This document shows positions 14,794 to 23,006 of a stretch of DNA of 43,648 nucleotides, piece after piece. The DNA lies in the NCBI GenBank assembly GCA_020029535.1, contig JAIBJM010000014.1, positions 1-43,648 on the forward strand. Direction: 5' to 3'. How positions within the stretch are numbered: position 1 is the first letter of the stretch; each line of letters starts with the position of its first letter. Origin of the DNA: Gammaproteobacteria bacterium. GTDB taxonomy: Bacteria > Pseudomonadota > Gammaproteobacteria > Steroidobacterales > Steroidobacteraceae. The position numbers were made by a program, and so were the translations under genes. The notes below the pieces were generated by a model. It saw only the letters and a list, made by a program, of their open reading frames with translations. It was not told the origin of the DNA and ran no database searches.

Positions 14794-17145
14794 GTGCATT
14801 TCATCAAACAGGGCAATCCGAACAACGCATCGATGCGCGGTAAGGGGCTGTACGGCCTCGTATCCGTCGTTCTCGCGACAAGCGTCGGCTACATGCAAAC
14901 GGTTCACGCCGAAGAGCAGACCGCGACTCTTGAAGAAGTGGTGGTGTCGGCGCAGAAGAGGGAGGAAAGCATCCAGGAGGTGCCGATTTCCGTCCAGGTC
15001 GTCTCGGGAGAGACGCTGCAGAATCAGGGCATCGTCTCGCTGCTCGACTTCTCGCAAACCACTCCGGGCATCAAGGTTACCAGGGGCGCTTCCCAGAACA
15101 ATCTGTACGTCCGCGGTATCGGCCCGGGAAACAATGCATCGCTGGAGCAGTCCGTGGTGCGGTTCGTCGATGACGTTTACGACGGCCGCGGCAAGGGTGC
15201 GGAATCCCAGCTCCTCGACATCGAGCGGATCGAAATCCTGAAAGGTCCCCAGACCACCTATTTTGGCGGCAACGCCATCGGTGGCGCTTTCAACATCGTG
15301 ACCCAGAAGCCGACCGATGGTGCCGACGGATATATGCGCGCTTTTTATACCCCCGATGTGGGTGGCTATGAACTCGAGGGCGCCCAGAACATACCGGTCA
15401 CCGACACCTTCCGGTTGCGCATCGCCGCGATGGGCAATGGAATGTCCCGTGGCTGGCTGGACGATCGTGGAGCGCGAACCAAGCTGCCCAAGGAAACCAA
15501 CTCGGCGGTCCGGCTGTCTTCGGCCTGGGACATTACGGATAAATTGACGGCGGCGTTCCGGCTCGAATACTCGGACCGGTATCAGGAAGGATCCAACAAC
15601 TCCCAGCTGTATAACTGCCCGCCGAATCCCGCTCCGGCGAGTCTGACTTGCTATACGGCGGTCAACACCGGTCAGAATTTCAGTCTGGAAAGCAACACCC
15701 GCTCCAATACGCCGGGGCAGATGCTGAGTGTGCGCCGGAACGACTACGCGGCGACGCTCAATTACGACCTGGGTTTTGGCACGCTTACCTCCGTCAGTGC
15801 CTACACCTACTACGATTTTGCCACCCGCTATGACGGCGATGGCGTGGTCGAGGATTTCGTCGGTGTCTACCATGGCGAGGAATACAGCCAGACCAGCCAG
15901 GAGCTGCGACTGACTTCCAGCGGGCAGAACAAGATCGACTGGATGCTGGGGCTCTACTATCAGGACTCGGATCTCCATGTGGATCAGACGGTCAGCTATC
16001 CTTTCCGTTCGTACGGTTCAACCGGCATTGCAACCCTCTATCCCGCGCTTGCGTCCTACCTGCCGCTGGGAATGCGCTCGCTGTGGTCCGTGGACGCGAG
16101 CACCTATTCGGCGTTTGGTTCCCTGACCTGGAACGTGACCGATGCCTTCAGCCTGACAGGTGGTTTCCGCGGGTCGGAGGTGCGCAAGCATTTCCTCCAG
16201 AATGGTCGTGCAGGGCGCGTGCTGGGGTCGTTCGAAACAATCGAACCATTGCCGGAATCGTTGGCGGCCCTGGGTGCGGGTCTTCTGCGAGGAACCCCCA
16301 CCGACTATGACCAGAGAGGCAAGTATCACCGGCTGTCCCCGTCGGTGAGACTGCAATATCAGGTGACGCCGGATGTGATGGCCTATGCCACCTACACCGA
16401 CGGTTTCAAGTCCGGCGGCTTTCAGGGCAACAACTTTACCGGAGATCCGAGCCGCGGCACTTTTGATTCAGAGACGGTCAGTGCCTACGAAGTGGGCATG
16501 AAGAGCGAGTGGTTTGATAACCGGCTCCTGTTCAATGTCAGCGCATTCCTGTCCGACTACGAGGACCTGCAGGTGGCGGCTTATATCCCCAGCGGCGGCG
16601 TTGTCGTTCAGGTCATCGGAAACGCTGCAACGGCACGATCGCAGGGTGTGGAGACCGAAGTGCAATGGGCCATCAGCCAGCACTGGAGAACAGGGCTCAA
16701 TGTCACTTTCCTGGACTCGAAGTACCGAAGCTATCCGAGCGCTCCGGTCAACACGTGGCAGCAGGCCGCTGGCATGACCACCCAGGATCTGAGCGGCCAG
16801 CCGACTGCGCAGGCGCCGGATGTCAGTGCGGTCTGGACCCTCCAGTACTCTCATCCAATTTCAGGAGATCTGGAATTCAGGGCCAACAGCGATGTGTTCT
16901 ACACCGATGACATACCGGATCCATTCGGCGATCCGGTGCTGCTGGTGCCGTCCTATGCGAAGGTGGGCGCGTCGCTGACGCTCGTCAACAACCGGACCAA
17001 CTGGGAATTTTCGCTGGTCGGCAGAAACCTCACCGACAAGACAGTTCGTGCGATATGCCCCGGTGCGCCCCTGTCCTCTGGCGCCTACTTCTGCACCAAG
17101 GAAGATCCGCGCATGGTGTCCATCCAGGCCAGGACTCGTTGGTAA
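14794..17145 (+). CDS. TonB-dependent outer-membrane receptor, substrate unknown
   Basis: A 783-residue receptor with an N-terminal export signal (about residues 1-39, ending QTVHA), a TonB-box-like stretch TLEEVVVSAQKREES, a plug domain (VPISVQVVSGETL, YVRGIGPGNNAS, RIEILKGPQTTYFGGNAIGG) and a beta-barrel ending in RTRW. This is the FecA/sphingomonad-style group rather than the glycan-type receptor seen at 5894. The GTG at 14794, seven bases after GGGGGAT, is the best start; ATG 14833 is the alternative. Two pairs of secreted proteins follow, separated from it by a strong hairpin. Similar receptors take up steroids, aromatics, siderophores or other bulky compounds; the substrate cannot be read from sequence. 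Confidence 0.92.
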   Translation: MHFIKQGNPNNASMRGKGLYGLVSVVLATSVGYMQTVHAEEQTATLEEVVVSAQKREESIQEVPISVQVVSGETLQNQGIVSLLDFSQTTPGIKVTRGASQNNLYVRGIGPGNNASLEQSVVRFVDDVYDGRGKGAESQLLDIERIEILKGPQTTYFGGNAIGGAFNIVTQKPTDGADGYMRAFYTPDVGGYELEGAQNIPVTDTFRLRIAAMGNGMSRGWLDDRGARTKLPKETNSAVRLSSAWDITDKLTAAFRLEYSDRYQEGSNNSQLYNCPPNPAPASLTCYTAVNTGQNFSLESNTRSNTPGQMLSVRRNDYAATLNYDLGFGTLTSVSAYTYYDFATRYDGDGVVEDFVGVYHGEEYSQTSQELRLTSSGQNKIDWMLGLYYQDSDLHVDQTVSYPFRSYGSTGIATLYPALASYLPLGMRSLWSVDASTYSAFGSLTWNVTDAFSLTGGFRGSEVRKHFLQNGRAGRVLGSFETIEPLPESLAALGAGLLRGTPTDYDQRGKYHRLSPSVRLQYQVTPDVMAYATYTDGFKSGGFQGNNFTGDPSRGTFDSETVSAYEVGMKSEWFDNRLLFNVSAFLSDYEDLQVAAYIPSGGVVVQVIGNAATARSQGVETEVQWAISQHWRTGLNVTFLDSKYRSYPSAPVNTWQQAAGMTTQDLSGQPTAQAPDVSAVWTLQYSHPISGDLEFRANSDVFYTDDIPDPFGDPVLLVPSYAKVGASLTLVNNRTNWEFSLVGRNLTDKTVRAICPGAPLSSGAYFCTKEDPRMVSIQARTRW

Positions 17146-17152
17146 TCCAGAG

Positions 17153-17181
17153 AGGGGCCGGCGCATTCCGGCCGGCCCCTT
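17153..17181 (+). terminator. Strong GC-rich hairpin after the second TonB receptor
   Basis: GGGGCCGGC (17154-17162) pairs perfectly with GCCGGCCCC (17171-17179) around an 8-base loop, and the stem is extended by A-T at its base. It starts 8 bases after the stop codon and is followed by TTGCTTG. This is a probable intrinsic terminator or attenuator between the receptor and the next gene. Confidence 0.7.
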
Positions 17182-17252
17182 GCTTGTCCAGCGCACTTCG
17201 AACTGGCAGCGAATCCGGATATGATATTGAGACCGTGTCGTAGGGGGAGTTG

Positions 17253-18083
17253 ATGAACATCAGGCAGCAATGTTTGGTCTGGTCCATAGCCAAGGTCGCG
17301 GCCGTGGCGCTGCCTCTGGCCATCATGAGCGCGTCGGCTCAAGCCGCCGCTCCGCAATCCAAGCCGTCGCTGATATCGAAGCCTCTCAAGGGCGGTCCCC
17401 GCGCCGACTGGACTGGCACATGGGTGCTGGCAGACAGCTTCCTTGATCGCCAGGATGGAACGGCGCTCGCTTTCCGTAACGGTCGGGAAGAAAACGACAG
17501 CCAATACAAGGACATGTTTCTGGCGCCGCCCAAGCTGAAGCCTGAGGTGGCCAAACGCCTGGCTGCTGCTCCCATGGCGCCCCCCAGACAATGCACGCCG
17601 CTCAGCATGCCTCTCTTCTGGAGCGGCCTGTATGCATTCGAGATCATCCAGTCGCGCACCCAGATCAACGTGTTTCAGGAACTGGGTGACCGTACCCGTC
17701 GCATTTACCTGGATGGACGCCCGCATCCCGGTCTGGACGATGTAGAACCGCTGGGTCTGGGCCATTCGATCGGCCACTGGGAAGGCGATGACCTGGTTGT
17801 CGATACGACCAACTTCAATACGAACATGCTGCTGGCGGTTGGCGTCAACCATACTGAAAAGACACGCATCGTCGAGCGTTTCCGCCCGGTCGGAGACGAC
17901 CGGATCGATGTCGATGTGACGACTACCGATCCGGACTTGCTTGCGGAGCCGTGGAAATTTGTCAGGCACCTCAGGCGCAAGCCCAATACGGACATCATGG
18001 ACTACGACTGCCAGGAGAATAACCGCAACCCGATGGATGCCGAGGGACGAGAGCATGCCATCATCCAGTCTCCGCAGAAATAA
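17253..18083 (+). CDS. Secreted protein of an uncharacterised family (first copy)
   Basis: A 276-residue exported protein: signal peptide about residues 1-31 (ending SASAQAA), then a mature part with DWTGTWVLADSF, two separated Cys (RQCTPL and YDCQEN), a GRPHPGLDDVEPLGLGHSIG segment and the motif GHWEGDDLVVDTTNF. Its C-terminal half resembles that of the protein at 18706-19521, so the two are paralogues. This secreted family is common in bacteria rich in TonB receptors, often beside DUF6152 genes, but has no known activity. The ATG at 17253 follows GGGGGAG. The DUF6152 gene starts 22 bases downstream. A role in processing the receptor's substrate is a guess from position. Confidence 0.8.
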   Translation: MNIRQQCLVWSIAKVAAVALPLAIMSASAQAAAPQSKPSLISKPLKGGPRADWTGTWVLADSFLDRQDGTALAFRNGREENDSQYKDMFLAPPKLKPEVAKRLAAAPMAPPRQCTPLSMPLFWSGLYAFEIIQSRTQINVFQELGDRTRRIYLDGRPHPGLDDVEPLGLGHSIGHWEGDDLVVDTTNFNTNMLLAVGVNHTEKTRIVERFRPVGDDRIDVDVTTTDPDLLAEPWKFVRHLRRKPNTDIMDYDCQENNRNPMDAEGREHAIIQSPQK

Positions 18084-18105
18084 TTGACGCTGGGGTATTG
18101 AAACG

Positions 18106-18531
18106 ATGAAAGCACCTTTTTTTGCAGTATCGGTGGCCATGCTCGCTGTTGCGGGTCCGGCCGCGGCGCACCATTCCAATGCCTGGCTCGACATGCAGAA
18201 GGAAGTCATCCTGAATGATGCGGTCGTCACTGAATTCCAATGGACCAATCCGCATACCTGGATCGAGCTTGATGTGCCCGATGGCAAGGGCGGGGTGACG
18301 CATTGGAGCATCGAGGCCGGCGCCGTTTCCGGTCTGGCGCGGCAGGGCTGGAAACGTACGTCGCTGAAGCCCGGGGACAAGATCAGGATCGCCATCCATC
18401 CGATGAAGAGCGGCCAGCCCGGCGGTGGCCTGGTCGGCCTGGAATTTCCCGACGGGCGCAGGCTCGGCTCACCGGTGGACCGTCCGGCGCCTGGCGCGCC
18501 CGCGAGCGTCAAACCCGCGGACGTCAAATAG
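18106..18531 (+). CDS. DUF6152 family exported protein (first copy)
   Basis: This 141-residue protein has a signal peptide ending AAA (about residue 22), so the mature chain should begin His-His-Ser. The rest is a small beta domain with EFQWTNPHTWIELDV, THWSIEAG, LKPGDKIRIAIHP and a C-terminal Pro/Ala-rich tail. The HH...NPH...W pattern is typical of DUF6152. It forms a two-gene unit with the upstream secreted protein. The function is unknown; the conserved His residues suggest metal binding, which is inference. A second copy lies at 19544-19957. Confidence 0.85.
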   Translation: MKAPFFAVSVAMLAVAGPAAAHHSNAWLDMQKEVILNDAVVTEFQWTNPHTWIELDVPDGKGGVTHWSIEAGAVSGLARQGWKRTSLKPGDKIRIAIHPMKSGQPGGGLVGLEFPDGRRLGSPVDRPAPGAPASVKPADVK

Positions 18532-18564
18532 GTTCTCGTTCGTCCCGGAACAATTCATTGCCCG

Positions 18565-18593
18565 GCGGTCAGCACATCATCAGTGCTGACCGC
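18565..18593 (+). terminator. Perfect 11-bp hairpin between the two secreted-protein pairs
   Basis: GCGGTCAGCAC (18565-18575) pairs with GTGCTGACCGC (18583-18593) around ATCATCA. It lies 33 bases after the first DUF6152 stop and no T-tract follows. It probably ends the first pair's transcript. The rest of the 174-base gap is AT-rich (about 18615-18635) and may hold a promoter for the second pair. Confidence 0.6.
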
Positions 18594-18705
18594 ACAACGC
18601 ATCCGCTGACGAAGTAAAACAATTTATTTCAAGCAGTTGACGCGGTTGCGGTACGCGATTGCGCCGTAGTAGCGTTGCCTCGATTGTTCAAAAGCGGGAG
18701 ACCAA

Positions 18706-19521
18706 ATGAAACGTCAAGCATTGGGCTTCGGCATGGCTGTCGCCATGTCCAGCCTGCTGATTCTGTCTGCTGTTGAATCTGAGGCGTCAGCAGCGCCCGC
18801 CGCGGACGCAACGCCGAAGACTGCGGATGGACGGCCCAGTCTGAGCGGACTGTGGGGCGGCGGCATGCCGCTCGCCTTTGAAGCCAGGAAGAGCGAAGAC
18901 GGATCGATCAAGTTCGGTTTCAAAGGTGGGAAACCACCTGCGGCGCTGGTCAATCCAGGCCCGAAGAGCGCACCGCAATACAAACCCGAGTTCCAGGCCA
19001 AGCTGAAAGGGATGCAAGCCGGGAATTTGAACCGCCAGGACGCGGTGTTCTCATGCGGAGATCCGGGCTTGCCGCGCGTAGGTGCGCCTCAACAAATTGT
19101 CCAGGAGGCCAACCAGGTCGTATTCCTCTACGCAGGATTTTCCGGCATGGTGTTCCGCGTCATCCCGACGGACGGACGCCCGCCTCACGACACGGATCCC
19201 AGCAACTACGGCGTCGGTGCGGGACGTTGGGACGGCGATACGCTGGTTGTGGAGACGGGCAATCTCTCGACGGATACGTGGATGGGCGGAGACGGCTATT
19301 TCCACAGCGACAAGATGCGCGTCATCGAACGTTTCCGCCGTGTGGGGGAGACCCTCGAATACAACGTGACGGTGGAAGATCCGGAAGTGCTCGCGCAGCC
19401 CTGGGTCAAGCCGAAGCTCGTCCTCACCAAAGCCAGCATGCCCCTGGAAGAACCGTATCCCTGCGATGCGGAGAAGGCAGCAAGTGCCGCCGATGACGGC
19501 CCCCGTCAACTTCTGCAGTGA
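18706..19521 (+). CDS. Secreted protein of an uncharacterised family (second copy)
   Basis: A 271-residue exported protein, signal peptide about residues 1-29 (ending SEASA). The mature part contains RPSLSGLWGGGM, an SCGDPGLPRVGAPQQIVQ segment with a single Cys, VFLYAGFSGMVFRVIPTDG, GRWDGDTLVVETGNL and RVIERFRRVGETLEYNV, then EEPYPCDAEK near the end. The second half parallels the protein at 17253-18083 (GHWEGDDLVVDTTNF, TRIVERFRPVG), while the first half differs, so the copies have diverged in what is probably the specificity region. The adjacent DUF6152 gene starts 22 bases after its stop, the same spacing as in the first pair. Function is unknown. Confidence 0.8.
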   Translation: MKRQALGFGMAVAMSSLLILSAVESEASAAPAADATPKTADGRPSLSGLWGGGMPLAFEARKSEDGSIKFGFKGGKPPAALVNPGPKSAPQYKPEFQAKLKGMQAGNLNRQDAVFSCGDPGLPRVGAPQQIVQEANQVVFLYAGFSGMVFRVIPTDGRPPHDTDPSNYGVGAGRWDGDTLVVETGNLSTDTWMGGDGYFHSDKMRVIERFRRVGETLEYNVTVEDPEVLAQPWVKPKLVLTKASMPLEEPYPCDAEKAASAADDGPRQLLQ

Positions 19522-19543
19522 TGGAAGCATTCCGGAGCGAATC

Positions 19544-19957
19544 ATGAAAGAGCAAATGATGACTTTGAAAACGATGTCTTTGGCTGTTGTCATGGCGGTG
19601 TTTGGCGCCATCTCCACGGCAGAAGCGCACCACTCGGCAGCTTATATCGCCGACTTCACCAAGCCGATCCAGGTGAAGGGCGTGTTGACCACGGTGAAAT
19701 TCATCAATCCGCACTGCGAATTCCGCGTGGACAGCAAGGGCGCCGACGGCAAGACAGTGGCCTGGTCCTTTGAAGGTCCGCCGCCGGTATTTTTCCGGCA
19801 GGCAGGACTCAAGAAAGACGACTTCGCCAAACACATTGGTGAAGATGTAACGGTGACGACGTTCGCGAACAAGATGAATGCACCGACGGGTTTCTTCAAG
19901 AAGATCGTTTACAAGGACGGCAAATCCTTCGAAATGGATTTTACTCCCGACAGGTAA
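19544..19957 (+). CDS. DUF6152 family exported protein (second copy)
   Basis: A 137-residue protein. The signal peptide (about residues 1-29) ends with AEA, so the mature N-terminus should be His-His-Ser-Ala, as in the first copy. Shared features are KFINPHCEFRV (NPH motif), VAWSFEGPPP, a phenylalanine/glycine region near FFRQAGLKKDDF and a C-terminal YKDGKSFEMDF. The start at 19544 is preferred to an upstream in-frame ATG because it follows GGAGCGA at the right distance and gives a proper signal peptide. It ends a four-gene array. Function is unknown, with possible metal binding by the N-terminal and NPH histidines. Confidence 0.85.
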   Translation: MKEQMMTLKTMSLAVVMAVFGAISTAEAHHSAAYIADFTKPIQVKGVLTTVKFINPHCEFRVDSKGADGKTVAWSFEGPPPVFFRQAGLKKDDFAKHIGEDVTVTTFANKMNAPTGFFKKIVYKDGKSFEMDFTPDR

Positions 19958-19984
19958 CCCTCGTTGCCGGGAGCTCCAGCTCGA

Positions 19985-20019
19985 GCGTTCGCACACTGAC
20001 CCTGTCAGTGTGCGAACGC
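19985..20019. terminator. Perfect 16-bp inverted repeat between convergent genes
   Basis: GCGTTCGCACACTGAC (19985-20000) and its exact reverse complement (20004-20019) are separated by only CCT. It lies between the stop of the second DUF6152 gene and the stop of the leftward GT9 gene, so it can act as a bidirectional terminator. The stem is unusually long and perfect, and lacks T-tracts on either side. Confidence 0.75.
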
Positions 20020-20056
20020 GCCGCCCCAGGACGGCGTCAGTCACACCGCTGCCCGC

Positions 20057-21088
20057 TCAGCTGTGTCGCACCAATTCACGCCACGCGCCCAGCACATCGT
20101 CAGGGCTGATCGCCAGCATCGATAGTTCGTCCGCGCCGTTGCCGCCAAGGCAGCGCACGCGCTGTCGGGCGCCGCGCGGTGCATAAACCGTGGGGTCAGC
20201 GCGCCCGAACAGCACCGCCACAGGGCAGTTGACCGCAGCGGCCACGTGGGCCGGCCCCGTGTCCACTGACACCATGCCGAGGGCCGCGCCGCACAGACTC
20301 ATCAAGCGCGGCACCGGCAGTTCATGTGCCACGTTGTAGGCATTGCCGATGCCCGCCATCTGCAGGATTTCATCATTCAGTGCGGCTTCCTGCGGCACAC
20401 CCAGCAGCAGGATGGGATGGGCGGGATGGAGCCGATGCAGACCGCGCAACACCTCGGCCCAGCGTGATTCAGGCCAGTACTTGGCATTGCTGGCGCGCTG
20501 CCGGCGGCCGCGACGCATGGTGCGTTTGTTGCCGGGCTGCACGAGTATGGGTGCCGCGGCGTTGAAACCGCGTGCCACACGCCAGCGGTGCAGATCGTCC
20601 TGCTGCGCTTCGCTGATGGTGAGCGAGGGCCAGGCGTCGCGCGCAGTCAGCGGCAGATCGACGCCACCCAGCACCGGTGGATTGCGATAGGCAAAACGCA
20701 GGAACAGATCGGCAAAATGTGGACCGGGCAAATCGGCGAAATTCGTCGTGTCGCAGATATGGTCGTCGCGCCAGCCGGCGCGGTGCAGCAGGCGTCGCGT
20801 CTTGGTGTTGTCGGCGTCAGCCAGCCAGGTGGCGCCGGCACCGCGTGTACGCAGCTGGCGCGCCAGCCGGTGCTGCTCACTGCTGAGCCAGTACGGAGTG
20901 CGACGGCTGACGATGGAAAAGATCTCGCCGACGCCGGGCTGGCCGGTCAGCAGTGGTCGCGTCCAGCTGCCCGAGGTCAGCAGGTCCACCGGCTGGCCAA
21001 AGCGCTGATGAAGCTGCCGGATCAATACGGTCAGCAGCACCATGTCGCCGAGCGCACCGAAGCGCACCACCAGTGGACGCGGGTTCAT
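20057..21088 (-). CDS. Glycosyltransferase family 9 (heptosyltransferase-like) protein
   Basis: A 343-residue GT-B fold enzyme of the GT9 family (ADP-heptose:LPS heptosyltransferases and relatives). It begins LVVRFGALGDMVLLTVLI, the typical N-terminal motif, and has the donor-binding region MVSVDTGPAHVAAAVNCPVAVLFG near residues 265-290. A Lys/Arg-rich insertion (KRTMRRGRRQRAS) precedes the second domain. It probably adds a sugar to the lipopolysaccharide core at the inner membrane. It is the last gene of a leftward group, six bases after an SDR gene. Donor and acceptor cannot be deduced. Confidence 0.88.
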   Translation of the reverse strand: MNPRPLVVRFGALGDMVLLTVLIRQLHQRFGQPVDLLTSGSWTRPLLTGQPGVGEIFSIVSRRTPYWLSSEQHRLARQLRTRGAGATWLADADNTKTRRLLHRAGWRDDHICDTTNFADLPGPHFADLFLRFAYRNPPVLGGVDLPLTARDAWPSLTISEAQQDDLHRWRVARGFNAAAPILVQPGNKRTMRRGRRQRASNAKYWPESRWAEVLRGLHRLHPAHPILLLGVPQEAALNDEILQMAGIGNAYNVAHELPVPRLMSLCGAALGMVSVDTGPAHVAAAVNCPVAVLFGRADPTVYAPRGARQRVRCLGGNGADELSMLAISPDDVLGAWRELVRHS

Positions 21089-21094
21089 GAATTT

Positions 21095-21874
21095 TCAGAG
21101 CAGACCGGGATAGGCGCCGCCATCCAGCAGCAGGTTCTGGCCGGTGATGTAGCCGGCCTGCGCACTGCACAGGAAGGCGCAGGCATTGCCGAGCTCGGCA
21201 GCGTCGCCCAGACGTCCGGCCGGAATGTTCTTGAGCCGATCGGCGATCACCTGCTCAGTGCTGACACCGCGGCTCTTCGCGATGGCCGGGAACGCACTGG
21301 CAACGCGGTCGGTGTTAAACAGACCGGGCAACAGGTTGTTGATGGTGACATTGTGCTGCACCACCTGGCGTGCCACGGCGCTGACGAAGCCGGTGAGGCC
21401 GGCGCGCGCACCATTGGACAGTTCGAACTGCGGCATCGGCGCCTTCACGGTGCCGGAGGTGATGTTGACGATGCGGCCGAAGCGCCGCGCTACCATGCCG
21501 TCGATCGTGGCCTTGATCAGCTCGATCGGCGTCAGCATGTTCATGTCGATGGCACGCAGCCAGTCCTCGCGCGTGAGTTTGCGAAAATCGCCCAGCGGGG
21601 GCCCGCCGTTGTTGTTGATCAGGATGTCGGGATCGGGGCAGGCGGCCAGCGCTGCGGCGCGGCCATCAGGTGTGGAGAGGTCTGCCGCCACCGTGCGCAC
21701 CTCGACGCCAAATTCGGCGCGGATTTCCGTCGCTGTGGTCTCCAGCGCGGACGTACCGCGCGCGCAGATGGTCAGCGATACGCCTTCGCGCGCCAGCGCG
21801 CGGGCGCAGGCGCGGCCCAGTCCCTTGCTGGCAGCGCATACCAGCGCCGTTTTGCCGCGTATGCCGGTATCCAC
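21095..21874 (-). CDS. Atypical short-chain dehydrogenase lacking the Tyr-Lys pair
   Basis: A 259-residue SDR-fold protein. The cofactor loop is CAASKGLGRA (about residues 13-22) instead of TGxxxGxG, NNNGGPP replaces NNAG, and Ser in NITSGT is present. In the active-site segment PQFELSNGARAG, Phe and Asn stand where Tyr and Lys are expected. This fits the 3-oxoacyl-ACP-reductase-like SDR subgroup that is known not to match the catalytic tetrad. The ligand may still be NAD(P)H, with a different chemistry or a non-catalytic role. The start codon shares one base with the stop of the upstream small gene, and the GT9 gene follows by six bases. Confidence 0.88.
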   Translation of the reverse strand: MDTGIRGKTALVCAASKGLGRACARALAREGVSLTICARGTSALETTATEIRAEFGVEVRTVAADLSTPDGRAAALAACPDPDILINNNGGPPLGDFRKLTREDWLRAIDMNMLTPIELIKATIDGMVARRFGRIVNITSGTVKAPMPQFELSNGARAGLTGFVSAVARQVVQHNVTINNLLPGLFNTDRVASAFPAIAKSRGVSTEQVIADRLKNIPAGRLGDAAELGNACAFLCSAQAGYITGQNLLLDGGAYPGLL

Positions 21875-22230
21875 TACAGCGGTGCCTCGCTGACGCTGTC
21901 GATGAAATAGCGCGTATCGCCGAAGCAGCTGCTGGGCACGCCGCGATGCTCGCTGTAATGCAGGCGCACGCGTTTGCCGACCAGTTCATCGAGCTGTACG
22001 ACCACCGCGTCATTGCGCACGGTGAAATACCACAACTGTGGCGCCACGCCGGGAATGATGTACAGCGCCAGCTCGCCTTCATTGGTTTTGCACAGCCAGC
22101 CCTTGCGCGCCATCTTCTGCAGTGTGCCGACGCGCTCACCGTCGGAGTACGACCACCACAGCGTGAACCAGCTGTAGGCGGAAAACAGGATGACCAGTAC
22201 CACCAGCACCTTCCACCACATTTTCTTCAT
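21874..22230 (-). CDS. Small membrane-anchored protein of unknown function
   Basis: A 118-residue protein with one N-terminal transmembrane helix (about residues 6-26, VLVVLVILFSAYSWFTLWW) and a soluble, probably periplasmic, beta-rich domain. That domain contains ARKGWLCKTNEGELA, WYFTVRNDAVV, KRVRLHYSEH and GDTRYFIDSV; two Cys (in WLCKT and SSCFG) could form a disulfide. I know similar small proteins only as conserved hypotheticals from gammaproteobacteria. It lies between yebC (12 bases upstream) and the SDR gene, whose start overlaps its stop, so it belongs to the same transcript. Confidence 0.78.
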   Translation of the reverse strand: MKKMWWKVLVVLVILFSAYSWFTLWWSYSDGERVGTLQKMARKGWLCKTNEGELALYIIPGVAPQLWYFTVRNDAVVVQLDELVGKRVRLHYSEHRGVPSSCFGDTRYFIDSVSEAPL

Positions 22231-22242
22231 TGTTGTCTCCGC

Positions 22243-22965
22243 TCAGGCCAGGGTATGGAACACATGCTGCACATCGTCATCCTGTTCCAGCAGGTCGATC
22301 AGCGTCAGCACCTCGGTGGCCTGCGGTTCGGGCAGCTCGGTGTGCACATTGGGGATGTATTCGTGCTCGGCCGACAGCGGCGCGAGCTTGCGAGCTTCCA
22401 GCGCCTCCTGCAGCTTGCCGAAGCTGGCGAAGGCGCAGCGCAGCACCAGCTGCGGTTCGCCTTTCTCACCGCTGCTTTCACCCATCTCTTCCAGGCCGTG
22501 ATCGATCATTGCCAGCTCCAGATCGTCCTGGTCGATGCCGGTTGGATCGAGCCGGAACACGCCCATCTTCTGGAACTGGAATGCCACGCTGCCGGCGGTG
22601 CCGAGATTCCCGCCGTGCTTGGTCATGATGTTGCGTACATGTGCCACGGTGCGGGTGGGGTTGTCGGTGGCCGTTTCAACCAGCATGGCCACGCCGTGCG
22701 GCGCATAACCCTCGTAGATGGCCTCGTGATAATTGGTTGCGTCGCGGCCACTGGCGCGCTTGATGGCAGCCTCCACCTTGTCCTTGGGCATGTTCACGGC
22801 CCGGGCATTCTGGATCACGCGCCGCAGCGTGGGATTGGCGGCCGGGTCGGGACCGCCGGCCTTGACCGTCATGTTGATGTCCTTGGCGATGCGCGCGAAC
22901 TGCTTTGCCATGCGGTTCCAGCGCGCAAACATGGCGTGCTTGCGTACTTCGAAAATTCGGCCCAT
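22243..22965 (-). CDS. YebC/PmpR/TACO1 family protein
   Basis: A 240-residue protein of the YebC family. Hallmarks are [10 protein letters not shown] at the start, the basic [11 protein letters not shown] helix, [33 protein letters not shown], the [19 protein letters not shown] core and a C-terminal [16 protein letters not shown]. Members bind DNA as repressors (PmpR) or act on the ribosome, easing translation of proline stretches (TACO1/YebC). The MGRIFE-type start differs from the MAGHSKW start of the ruv-linked YebC, so this is probably a second paralogue. The ATG at 22965 has AGGGAG upstream. It heads a leftward group of four genes. Confidence 0.92.
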   Translation of the reverse strand: MGRIFEVRKHAMFARWNRMAKQFARIAKDINMTVKAGGPDPAANPTLRRVIQNARAVNMPKDKVEAAIKRASGRDATNYHEAIYEGYAPHGVAMLVETATDNPTRTVAHVRNIMTKHGGNLGTAGSVAFQFQKMGVFRLDPTGIDQDDLELAMIDHGLEEMGESSGEKGEPQLVLRCAFASFGKLQEALEARKLAPLSAEHEYIPNVHTELPEPQATEVLTLIDLLEQDDDVQHVFHTLA

Positions 22966-23006
22966 CGCTGCTCCCTGTTGAGGGGCGTATCGTACCTGTC
23001 GGCGGC

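Noticed and set aside
14713-15978. A 421-codon leftward frame opposite the second TonB receptor.
   Set aside because: The receptor on the plus strand has unambiguous plug and barrel motifs; the antisense frame has none.
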